Source: Physella acuta
Taxonomy: Eukaryota > Mollusca > Gastropoda > Physidae
NCBI RefSeq assembly: GCF_028476545.1
Contig: NW_026733175.1
Coordinates: 62,001-126,000 of the forward strand
DNA length: 64,000 nt
Direction of reading: 5' to 3'
The notes below the pieces were generated by a model. It was not told the origin of the DNA. It was given only the letters and a program-made list of their open reading frames with translations, and searched no databases. Numbering within the stretch: position 1 is the first letter of the stretch; each line of letters starts with the position of its first letter. This document shows positions 49,711 to 60,600 of the stretch, piece by piece. A program made the translations under genes and the position numbers.

Positions 49711-51854
49711 TAACAACAACATGGCGTCCTAAACCGGACGCTTAGTTTCGGACATTTTTCTTGTCTGCCCAAGTGACTTTATAGGAATTCGTTTTTAAAA
49801 TGTTTACCTCGTGAAAAATTGCGGTTTTTTCACATAATGTAAACAAACTATAGTTGGCAGTGCTAAATATGCCAGAGAAACGCTATAAATTGCTTTGGAT
49901 AATGAAGACCGAAGCTCAAAAAGTGGTGCCGACAAACATTCGTAGATCTTTTTAAATATTAGCAACTACGATGTAGATCGGAAACCGAAAGTACATCAAT
50001 ATTAGATTTAACAGTCTGTGTAAAAATAAATCGAATATTACATGCGCTATTTTTTTTTAAAATTCTCCAAAACGGTCACCACCAGAAGTAAAAATTCCAT
50101 AACCCACGTGACCGCTATTTGGCGGCAGACGTTCGCCTAGGTGGCTCTATCGACTCTTTACTACGTTTGTGTTGACGAGCGTTAAGTGAATATTTTCCAA
50201 TTTTGATTTTTACATTGCTGGACAAATTAATTAAGTATTTCGATCTGAACACGGGAAGATAGGAATTAGTTGGTATTTCTGTAAAAGCCCGTAAACCCGT
50301 GATCTCGTGGTGAAACGCGATCTCGAGAAAGTCTAGGTGCTAAATTATTTACTTGATTTTATTATTACTAATTACTACTAGATCGAATTATAGTTAATAT
50401 TATTTTCATTTGCTTTCATTTTTATATAATTGATTATTATGATTTAGATCCAGAAGGGCTAGGCTAATAAATTATAATAATCATATTAGAGGACAGCCTG
50501 CATAAACAAAAGTTTGCATTCTTAGATCTAGATCTAGTTGACACAGTACAGGGACTTGCGCACACGCTCGCGTGACGAAAGAACGCAAGCGGGCTCGTGA
50601 CGAATTTGCATAATTTTTCACTCACAAGTGATCAACGTTAATGTGATAGGCGTAGCCTAACAATCTTTAAATAGATCTATCTAGATCTACACACCAGCTC
50701 TAGATACAAATTTAAGTATTAAAACTCCACCTGGATCTAGCTTCGGACGGGCGATGTTTCTCTCGTTAACAAAACAACGCGAGCGAGCCGTCACTACGCA
50801 CAGCCTATGAGTGGCGATGTTTGGAATGCATTTCTCGCTCACATGTGATGAAATTTAATGCAACGACAGTTTTAAAAATAAAAACAGATATTTTATTATG
50901 CCTATATACTTTTTTTTAATATTTAAAACTCAGCCTAGACAAAGCTTCCATGCTGGATAAGGGAGGAGGGTTAGATTCCGCCGTTAACTCAATCTATGTA
51001 TTATTATGCATAATTGTCCTAATTAAACATTCCTATTTACACTGATTAATCAAGACTGAATAAAACGTGAAAATGAATACCTTTAAAAAGTTTAGATCTA
51101 GGCCTATATATTTTTAAACATTTATACGTGATTATTTTTGGTTCATTCATTTGGCGTTTGCTAAAAATATAGTAAATAGATTACATAACCAAGTTACGAG
51201 TATCCTTTCGATTTCGTTTTATTGCAGCATACCTCCACTTCCCCCTCCCCACACATGATCCTTACGAACCTCCTAGGTAGTTTTCAGGTCAACTTTAGGA
51301 ATCAGATCTCAGACTGGTTGTCATGGAAAAATCTTTCACAGCTAAGCTGTATGGCACCAATAATTAAAATCATGTATTTTAGTTCATAATGAGCTAAAAT
51401 CATCAAATGTAGTGCCTAGTTAGTTAGAAAAATATCTCTAGCTTTTATTGGTATTGGTTAAAAAAATAAAAAATTAAAATTAAGATTTAGTGAGCCTCGC
51501 TATTTTAACAAAAAAAAATGTAGGCCCCTTCGAGTAGAGCCAATTAACACTTACGATCCAGATGCTCAAATTACAAATTAATAAATACTACGCGTATATT
51601 ATATCCTAATTACATCTATATTTCATAAAAATTACCATTTTCAAAATTGTCAAAGGATTATAACCGCATCGAGTTTCAACACGTGTAGACTAATCGGCCA
51701 TGTTTTGGTTTCCTTATTTAGTGACCAGATACACGTTAGCGTGGTTGGAAACAATTATTTACAACAGAATCTTTATAAAAAAATCTGGGTAGCACTTTCC
51801 TAAAGTGAGCATAGGCAAACAAGCCTAAATAATAACATATTGTCAGTTGCGTAA

Positions 51855-52046
51855 GGGGTCGTCGATAAATGACATCACACTCGTAGAGGGGAGTCCATAA
51901 TTTTGTGACGGTGTGTGATGAGGGGGAAGTTCAGATGGTGTGACGTCACACTTTTGCATTATAGAAAAGGAATGTTAGAAAACGAATTTTAGCCGTTAAT
52001 TTGCGTTTTAGAAAACTGCTTTAATAAATTGTAATAGGAATTCATT
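51855..52046. mobile_element. Inverted-repeat element, CGTCCATAAATGACGTCA-like family, truncated
   Basis: It begins GGGGTCGTCGATAAATGACA, contains GTGTGACGTCACAC, and continues into the GCGTTTTAGA and AATTGTAATAGGAATT segment shared with 1-53. It is interrupted at a poly(C) run at about 52048. The second terminus is missing. Confidence 0.55.
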
Positions 52047-52047
52047 A

Positions 52048-52239
52048 ACCCCCCCCCCCCCCATCTCCCTGGTCGGGAATGTTAATTTAAAACTTAAAAG
52101 ACTTTTTAACTCTAATTGATCGTTAATTTAACTGTCAAAAAGCATTTTTCTTCTATTTATTGTGCACCTTTTTGTCTTGGGTGTCACTCCCAATCGGTTT
52201 CACCCGGTGTGGTTCTCGCCCCGCCTCGCGACGCCTCTG
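52048..52239. mobile_element. Truncated relative of the 27928-28317 hAT-like element
   Basis: The right terminus GCCTCGCGACGCCTCTG (ending at 52239) and the upstream words AAAGCATTTTTCTTC and GTGTCAC...CACCCGGTG match the element at 27928-28317. The left terminus is not visible; a poly(C) run marks the junction. Confidence 0.55.
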
Positions 52240-52253
52240 ATAATCCCCGTGAT

Positions 52254-52560
52254 CAGGTTTCTTTCAGACATTATTCTCCGAGGGGCTAATTGAAACCTTC
52301 TGGGTAACCACTTTTAAAGTTTTCCGCGGGGGTGGGGGGGGGTCCATTTTTATAATATAATTTATATAATGAGATATTCTTTCTATTTCGTCCGGGGCGG
52401 TAGACGAGCTAGAGGGGAAGCAGAGTTTCTTCCAGGCATCTCTTAGGGGGGGGGGGGGCTAAGAAAATCTACCGCCCCCCGAACGAAATGGAATTTATAT
52501 AGAAAAAATATCTTTTAACAATAGCTGCCCTCCACTTGGAAATTAACATCGCTTTAACAT
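52254..52560. mobile_element. Two overlapping or nested copies of the CAGTGTTTCTTCCAG hAT-like family
   Basis: One copy starts CAGGTTTCTTTCAGACATT at 52254 and runs through a poly(G) block and TTTCGTCCGGGGCGG. Another starts CAGAGTTTCTTCCAGGCATC at 52421 and contains CCGAACGAAATGGAATTT. Neither right terminus is found; the pair is degraded. Confidence 0.5.
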
Positions 52561-52647
52561 CGCCTATAACACCAGGCCTACATATTGTATATATAGCTAT
52601 ATAGTGACACCAAGGCAAAAAACAGCAAAATATATAGAGAAGAAATT

Positions 52648-52716
52648 GGAGGGGGGGGGTGCAAATCGAAATCTTGAGGAGGTGCAAATCGAAAAGTTTG
52701 TCCCCGGGCGCCTCTG
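52648..52716. mobile_element. Fragment of the CAGAGGCGTAGCG hAT-like MITE
   Basis: It carries poly(G), two GTGCAAATCGAAA units, TTGTCCCCGGGCGCC and a CCTCTG end, but lacks the GTCGCTACG part of the terminus. Confidence 0.6.
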
Positions 52717-53352
52717 GTACATTGACACAGAAAAGTCAAACCACCATAAAATAACGTCAATATTTAAAGAGCTCTGTAAACAACGAGTCTTTTTAAAACC
52801 TAGACAACACCTTTGATTCAGTTTCTAACAATTTTTAAAATGCAAAAGTGTGTTGACACACTTTTAAAACATCACTCTCCCACATCACGCATCGTCACAC
52901 TTTCTTCATTTAAGGACGCGCCCTCCATTTGCTAGAGACGTGCTGCCTATTCCGGCGCCCGGGGCGAACGGTCATTTTACGCCCCCTCCCATTTCTATTT
53001 ATAGCTAATCCTGTCTGTGAAAAAGCGCCCCCCTCCCCGTTGGAAAGCTTTGTGTCGCTTTTTACCAGTTACTATCCCGTAACATTTTCTAGTTTGGTAA
53101 AGCATTGTAGTCGCTTATTTTCGTAACTTAAAATGAGCTTCTACCCCTTTTGGCGATCCTTGCTAGACTAAGTTACAGAAATACCCCGGGCCTAAAGGGG
53201 GGGGGGGGCTAAGTAAAATCCTTGAGACATTGTATACTTCGTCCAGATTTAGCTTGTTATTTTAATGTACGAAACTATTTTGGCTTTACTTGTCGAACAG
53301 CAAAGCGCACCTAAAATTTGTGGGAATTCTGCTAGTAATAATGTGGAAAGCT

Positions 53353-53368
53353 ATTGGTTGGCGCCAAC
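53353..53368. promoter_or_regulatory. Inverted CCAAT box next to a palindromic E2F-type site, CHAF1A promoter
   Basis: ATTGG (inverted CCAAT) at 53353-53357 abuts the 12-bp palindrome GTTGGCGCCAAC (53357-53368), which contains TTGGCGC on both strands, an E2F-like core. It is about 90 bases upstream of the CHAF1A start codon. CCAAT plus E2F is a familiar arrangement of S-phase genes, which fits a replication-coupled chromatin assembly factor. Confidence 0.55.
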
Positions 53369-53458
53369 TATGAAGCTTCCGTAACTATTATTGTGTTTTG
53401 TGTAAATTTGTCCAACCCTCACAAAGATTTCCTTCTTCTGTTAATTTTTGCCAGTACA

Positions 53459-56400
53459 ATGGAAAAATTAGCAGAAAACCAGCCTCCTACTAAAAAACTT
53501 AAGCAAGGTAAATAGATCTAGATATAGATCTATATATCTAAACCTTTTTATTTTAATATAGATCTACTTTAAAAATGATTAGGCCTAGAATCTAGATCTA
53601 GATCTAGCTTAGATTGGCTTAGTAACTTACTAAGTCCTAAGTTAGTACAGGCCCTCTACTAATGAAAATCTTGTTTATGAAAATGAAATGTTTATGCCAT
53701 AAACTTTATGGAATTATGAGATCTCTGCTTTGCTTACTGCTTAGTTGTTGTACAATGTACATTATTACTAAATTCTAGATCTAGGCCTATGGCTATGTCA
53801 GAGTATGTCTATTAAGAACAATTAGATTTTAGATCTAAAAATCTAGTTAAACTCTGTTAAACTAGTATTCGCAGGCTTATACAATAAAAAAAAAATAAGC
53901 CTATGTATTTCTAGATAAGTTATTTATTATCTAGATCTAGACCTATTTTGATAGTGCTGCCAAGTGCGTGTCGGCCTAAGACTTTATTAGGCTTAATTTT
54001 AAACTAGATCTATGCTTACTTTCAGTTGGTTTGGCCTAATAATTCTATTTAGGCCTATATTTTAATAATTGTCGGGCTTCAATGTTTCTTATACTTATAG
54101 GCGTTTCCCCCACTCCTGGAAGTACATTTTAAAAAAACACCTGATCATAATATTAGCCTATATAATAATCAAACCACAAGCCTAATGTATGTTAATATTT
54201 AATTTTCAGCAATACTGCCCTTTTTTAAGACCGCCATGGTAGCAAAGGATCCTGTCAAAATAAATCCAATAGGTCAAGGTAAAAAGAGACGGAACTCTAA
54301 TTCACTGGAATCACCTACCAAATCTGGAAAGACTATTATTAAACCTCTGGCTGCCCTTGGAAATGCTGAGTCACCAAATTCTAAAGCCTCCAAGATCAGA
54401 AAAATATCATTTGGAGATGATAATGGTAATGAAGTCAGTTCTAGCTCTGAGGCAGAAGCAGCTGTGGGGAAAGCTGCTAATGGTAAATGCTGCTTATTGG
54501 ATAGGTTTGTGAAGATCCTTCCTCCAGATACACACCAGGAAATTTCTTCCACTAATGAAGGACTTGAAATGTCAGTGGAGGTTGAAGCACCTAGTGAAAA
54601 TCAAAATGACAGTTCAGAAGAAAAAAGCTCAAATGCAGCATTGGATTCTTCAATCTTGCAAGACGATTGCATAATAATTGATGATGATTCTGCTAATACA
54701 GTGATCTCGGATAAAAAAGTTAGTATCGAATGTAGTGAAACTCAAGAGGCTTCTCCCTCTGAAGATCTAGTGAAGAAACCTACCAGTATTGTTAATAAAA
54801 AGGGGAAAAGCCCTGTCCAGAAAAGTCAGGGGGCTAAGAAATCACCAGGTTCAGCTGGTAAATCTAAAGGTGGTAAAAAGTGTGCAATTAAAGAAGTATC
54901 TCAGTCTGTTGTACCCACTGATAAAGAAAATCCTAATCAAAATGATACAGTTGAGGCTGAGGACGATAATTTGGACCAATCTGTTAACAACTCATTTAGC
55001 TCAGAAATTTGTTCAACACCTTTCAAAGATTGTGATCAGTCCTTATCTGAGACTGAAGGAACACCAGGATCTTCTATACTTAAAACACCTAAAACACCAA
55101 TGAGCTCTGCTAAAAGGAGAAAGGTAAACAAAAAATTGTTCAAATTTGTTTAGCTAAGGCCTAATTCTTGAATAATTAAATGACATGGTTTGAAATATTT
55201 TGAAAATTGCTAATTATATTTGGAAGCGTGTAACTTGAAAATTTTAACATTTTGTATATTCACCAAAAACTTATTTGATAAAAAAAAATTATTTCAATTG
55301 CTTTAATAAAAAAAATATTTAATTAACATAATTTCATTAAAAGCCAATCTATATTATTGTGCACATGAATCAGCTCCATGCTTTTTCTCACCATATTGCT
55401 TACTATACCTGATGATCTATTAAAAGACTCATTAGGATTTCTTTTGGCTCCCAGTGGCCCCAGTGGAGCTCAGGGCAGAGATGGCACTTCACGGTTTAAC
55501 TAGGATTGGTTACTAGCTTTTTTAAAATGCCAGTTTAGCACCCCACTCTTTCTCTTGCCCTGTCCGGTGTTGTTACTATTAACCTTATCACCCCAACTTC
55601 CTTTCTTGTATTTCTTTCTCAACTGGTGATTATTCATATACCTCTCCTATGCTTAGATTTGGAATTTTAAATGGTCCATGAATTTTCAAGGTATTAGTTA
55701 CCTGTTTGTGCCCTGGAACTTATTGTCCACCACAACCTTATTTAAATTTCCTGTATTATAGTTCAATTTAAGCTTTGGTATTTTTTATCTTTTAGGCATT
55801 TGCTTGTTTTGTGTTTGTTTCAAGTTTTTGGAGCTGTGTTTGATGTGCAGTTATTTCATTTGTTTTAAAATTTTTCACTACAGATTGATTCAACCAAAAA
55901 AGCTGAAAAAGAAAAAATTAAAGCAGAAAGGGAAAAAGAGCGGCTGGAAAAAAAAAGAAAATTGGAGGAAGAAAAAGCAGAAAAGGAAAGAATTAGACTG
56001 GAGAAAAAAGTAAGACTTAATTAAAATTACACTCCATTATAAAAAAAAACAGAACTGGTTGTCTGAAGTATATTAATTTTATATTTCAATAATTTTTAAA
56101 TTTTTATTAGGAGGCAAAAGAAAGAGAAAAGCAAGAGTTGAAGGAAAAATTAGAAAAAGAAAAACAGGAAAAGGAAAAAGCCAAGGAAGAAGAGCGTAAA
56201 AGGAAAGAAGATGAGAGATTAAAAAAAGAAGAAGATAAAAAGAAACGTCAAGCTGCTTTAGAGTAAGTATTTGAAATATTATGTTAAAATTAGAGCGACT
56301 AAAGTAGTGCTGAAATTGATTTTTGTACTACTTACATTACCCAGTGCTAAGAATGAAGAGAAAAAAAAGAAAGAAGAAGAAAGAAAGCAAAAAGAAGAGG

Positions 56401-59400
56401 AAAAGATCAGAGAGGAAGAAGAAAAGGTGAGGAACAGCATGAGAATGTAGCGAGGAACTGATTTTTAGTCTAATAATAATATTTTGGTGTTTATTTGACA
56501 CATAGGTTAATTATTAGGCTTTGGCCTGTGAACTTGAATTAGAGTTCATCACCTTTTCCCCATTGGTGCTCTGGACATACAGGGCCACCATCACAGACAT
56601 TTCTTTCCATTTTAGCTTTATTGCTAGTCCTCCAGCCTACAAGACTTTGCCAGTTGTTTTCTGCTGTCTCTTATCTCCCTAGACCGTTCTTGTCTTTTTT
56701 CCTTTGCTACAACTTATTCAGCACCATTGCTGTGATTTCATCTGGCGTATCCATTGGTATCTTCTTCTTTCAGTTACAAAAGAAATAATTTAAAATTTGG
56801 TTGTTTTATGTTTAGAACTAATATTTTACAGTACTGTACAACTTTTTAAGTTCTATTTTTACAAATATTTTGATAGAGAAAGAAAGAAGAGAAAACAAAG
56901 CAAGTTTTCCAAAAGTTTTTTATCAAGCCAAAAGACACTCCATCTAAACAAGTGGTATGTTTAATTTTTTTCTTTTATTTAACTGTTTTCGTAATGTATA
57001 ATTATGTGTTTTCACTATATATAATAATTTTTACTGATAAATTAAAATTTTTTCCCCTAGTCACCAAAGCCTGCTCCAGGATTCTTTATACCCTTTGAGG
57101 TGAAAAAAGACATGCACCTAGCACCTGCAGTTAGAGGAGATGCTCTAACAGAGGAGAAAAAGACAAATCTTGATCAAATTATTAACAGCACTGAGGTACA
57201 TCCACAACCATTCAACTGTTTATGTAATTTTAAATTGCATTTCACTTTGAACAGTGAATGAATGAAAGCTATGTAACATTTCAGAGCTGTGTAAAGACAT
57301 ATCTGCAGCAGTTAAAATGTAAAGAAATAATACCCAAAAGAACTGGGAGAATATTGCGCAAGTAAGTTTAATAATTTTGTTTGGTTGATCAACCATTTAT
57401 ATTCTACTTGACTACTATTCTACTTGACTTGATTGTTAGTGTTAATTATAAAATAATATAGAGCATATTATAAAAGTAGGGTAAATTAGGTTTATTAATT
57501 TTCTCTATGCTTTTATTCAACTAAAAAATGTAATTTACACCAAATCTTCCTCCCTGAGGTTGTATCAGCATTATCTATTTGATTTCTGATATAGTCTCAT
57601 CATATTTTTTAGAAATCCTCAGCCAGCTGAAGATGTTGAAATTATTCATGATTCTGAAGCACTTAAAAAAGCTCTGCATCAGGTAAAATTACTTCAGTTT
57701 CACACTGATTATCGCCCACCTTATTATGGTACATGGAGGAAACAGCCAAAACTTAATCCAAGGAACCCATGGAAAAAAGATGAGGTAACTAGTGTGATTT
57801 TAAATTAATATTAAAAATTGCTGTTAAATTACAATGAATTTTTCATTTGACTTTTAAAAAATTTTTCTTTTAAAAGTATGATTTATTTATTTACAGTCCT
57901 TGTTCGACTATGAAGTTGACAGTGATGATGAATGGGAAGAAGAGGAACCAGGAGAAAGTTTGTCTTGTTCTGATGTAAGTTTTATATCTTGTATTAACAA
58001 TGCATTGTCTATGTTTGTAAGCTTTATTTTTAGCGCAAGTTATTCTTATTTAAATGTAATGTTTTTAATAGATGTGTTTTCAAACTTTCCTCATGATTTT
58101 TTTTATTTTTGTAGGGAGAAGAAGAAAAGGGAGAGGATGTTGATGAGGATGAAGATGATGGATGGATGGTCCCACATGGTTATCTATCAGAAGATGAAGG
58201 CTGTAATGAAGATGATGAGGTTTGTTGCATTTATATAGTTAGATTTAACCAATCATACAGCAATCAAAATTACCTCTTACAGTTTTGAATTCCTTTTTCT
58301 AATGAGATCTGTTTCTTTAATTTTATGCAACACTTTTCATAAAGCAATTTCATTTGTTTCAGTCTTTCAATAGTAATATTTTTTCATTTAATTGTTCAGA
58401 TCACTCCAGAGAAGTTGAAGCTTCAACAGCTTGCTAAAGCAAAAGCTTGGGAAGATGAACAAAAGAGGAAACTTCAAGTAGCACCACTTATCACAGTTGG
58501 CTGTTTCTTTCAGCACTGGCCAAGTGCTTCTATGTCTGGGGATGTTAGGCTCTTGTATGAATTTAAGGTAAACCATCTTAAATCTGCTTAATGCATTTTA
58601 ATCAGATTTAATGTGTACTATCACAGATATTTGTGCAGTTCTATCAATTTGAAATTATTATGGTTTTCCTTTATTTATTTTAAAACATTCTCCTACCTGT
58701 TCCTATTGTTATATGCATTATTTAAATCTATATATTTTTTTATTAGATATAGAAGAGTTTAAATTAATTTTTGAAGGAAGTAGAAAATGAGTTTATCGTA
58801 CTGCTATAGTTATAAACTTTAATACACTTAAGGCTGTCGTGCTTGCTGCTAGTACTCCCATCCCAACTAGTCTAAGTGGCTCTATAGAACCAGAAAAAGA
58901 AGAAACAGCAACAGAAGGAGTCACAACCACACCACTAGCCAAAGGATTTAAAACTAAAGCTGTTCCAGATGAAGGTTCGTGCATATGAACACGTCTAAAT
59001 AATATCTTACTACGTTTATGATCATTAATATACATTAAGAAAAGATACTTTCAGATTTTAATACATTTTTTTACTCTCTTCAGCAATGCCATATCTGATT
59101 CGTTTGGTTCACGGCAATGTATCTGGAATAAAAAGATTAATCAGAGAATTCCGTGTTTTCTGGTTGAAGCAGACTAATGAATCACTTTCTCAGTCTGATG
59201 CTCCAGCTCAAAATGAGAAAGTAGATGAAAGTGTTCAAGATTGTGATACTTCAATTCTTAATGAATCTGTCAATGAAGTCTGTAATCCGGGTGATGGTGA
59301 GGAGAAAGGTTCCTCTAAATCTGGGGAAGATGATAAAAAGCTGGATGAAGGCTATGGCTGTAGTATATCTAAGCGTCAACTTGACTTGAAAATTACAAAA

Positions 59401-60045
59401 ATGGCTGTGCGAGAAAAACGAGAAGGGTTTAAAAGAATATGCTGGTATGTCCATGATCACATTTTGAGCCAGTTTAATATGTCTGATATTAAATTGCCCA
59501 ACTCATGGGTTTACGTCTCTTCATCTGCTCCCAAAGCAGCTACACCTAACATTAATAAATCTGTCATTAAGAATGAAACTGAAACCACAGAGGCTGAAAA
59601 ACTGGAAGAAACTCCTATAAAGGCTACACCAAAAGATCAAAGATCTATTATGGACTTCACACTTACAAAGGAAGAACTTCTTAAAAACCAGCCCTCTAAA
59701 CCTGCTGAAATAACTCCAGCTAAAGCTAATTTGGTTTCACAAGAAACTCCAAAAGAAAATAAAAAACCCAACAGCCAAAGATCTATAATGGAATTTGCCA
59801 AAAAAGCAAACAGTAGCCATAACAAGGGCAAATCATTACCAAACAAAGCCAATGATTTGACCAATCTTAATGTTTCAACAATTGAAGTTATCAATGTTGA
59901 TTCAAACTCCTCATCTGATGTCATCTGCATTGATCAATATGCTAAAGACTCATCAACAGCTCATAATTCTTTAGACACACCCACTTTGTCATCTTCCACT
60001 ATCAATTCTACTGAACAGATGGAAGTAGACCAACAGCCATTATAA
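53459..60045 (+). CDS. CHAF1A: CHAF1A, chromatin assembly factor 1 large subunit (p150), 14 coding exons, 1079 aa
   Basis: Largest subunit of CAF-1; deposits H3-H4 on newly replicated DNA through PCNA. Exons: 53459-53507, 54210-55123, 55884-56009, 56111-56262, 56345-56426, 56877-56954, 57061-57195, 57285-57361, 57613-57784, 57897-57974, 58115-58219, 58400-58567, 58833-58974 and 59084-60045. GT-AG and in phase throughout; 3240 nt. Features in order: PIP-like KQAILPFF at 15-22; Ser-rich linker with SUMO-interaction-like CIIIDDD near 170; KER charged coil about 322-448; second PIP-like KQVFQKFF at 449-456 followed by IKPK; FFIPFEVK; LLQFHTDYRPPYYGTWRK; acidic block YEVDSDDEWEEEEPGESLS at about 600 and the ED stretch before VPHGYLSEDEG; winged-helix region with FKRICWYVHDHIL; C-terminal tail with two QRSIM(D/E)F motifs (945 and 991) and a second SIM-like DVICID. 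The human protein is about 950 aa, so this one is longer, mainly in the tail and exon 2. I do not see a PxVxL HP1-binding motif. The ATG at 53459 is the first in frame and matches the conserved KKL.QA.LPF N-terminus. Confidence 0.96.
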
Positions 60046-60583
60046 ACATCACTTAATTGGATCAAGTTTAATATTTAAATATATATGGAAATAGCTAATT
60101 AAAGATTTTCATTAACCTGTAATTATTTCATGAGTGTGCTTGTATTATGAATAGACTTGTAAATTGTTAGAGAGAAATGGTTTTTTTAGTGGGTAAATGA
60201 GTTTAATTGTAGTGATTGATTTTTAAAAAAAAAATGTTGTGTAGTGAATTTGTAATAGATCTCAAACATTTTATAGTTGACCATTTTTGTCTTGTTCGAA
60301 ACTCATAAAGAAATACAAATGTAAATAGTGTTATGATGAAGAAAGTTAGGAACAGTAAAAGTGCTTTGGTTTTTTAAGAGCTTTTTCTGCCAAAAAAAAA
60401 GAAAAATTACATCTGTAGTCAAATAGACTAAGCTTTAAGGAATGTGGTAGGGATATTTATTTTAGAAATTTAAATACTTTGGTGTGAGAAAATTCTTTTC
60501 ATTGTTTTACAAAATCCTGGTAATTGTGTTGACTATTCAATCATTAAAAATATGATAATTACATGGCTTTGCTGTGAAATAGA

Positions 60584-60600
60584 AATAAAATGTAAATAAA
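60584..60600 (+). terminator. Two poly(A) signals of CHAF1A
   Basis: AATAAA at 60584-60589 and again at 60595-60600, about 540 bases after the stop codon, inside a long AT-rich 3' UTR (60046 onward). Confidence 0.6.
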
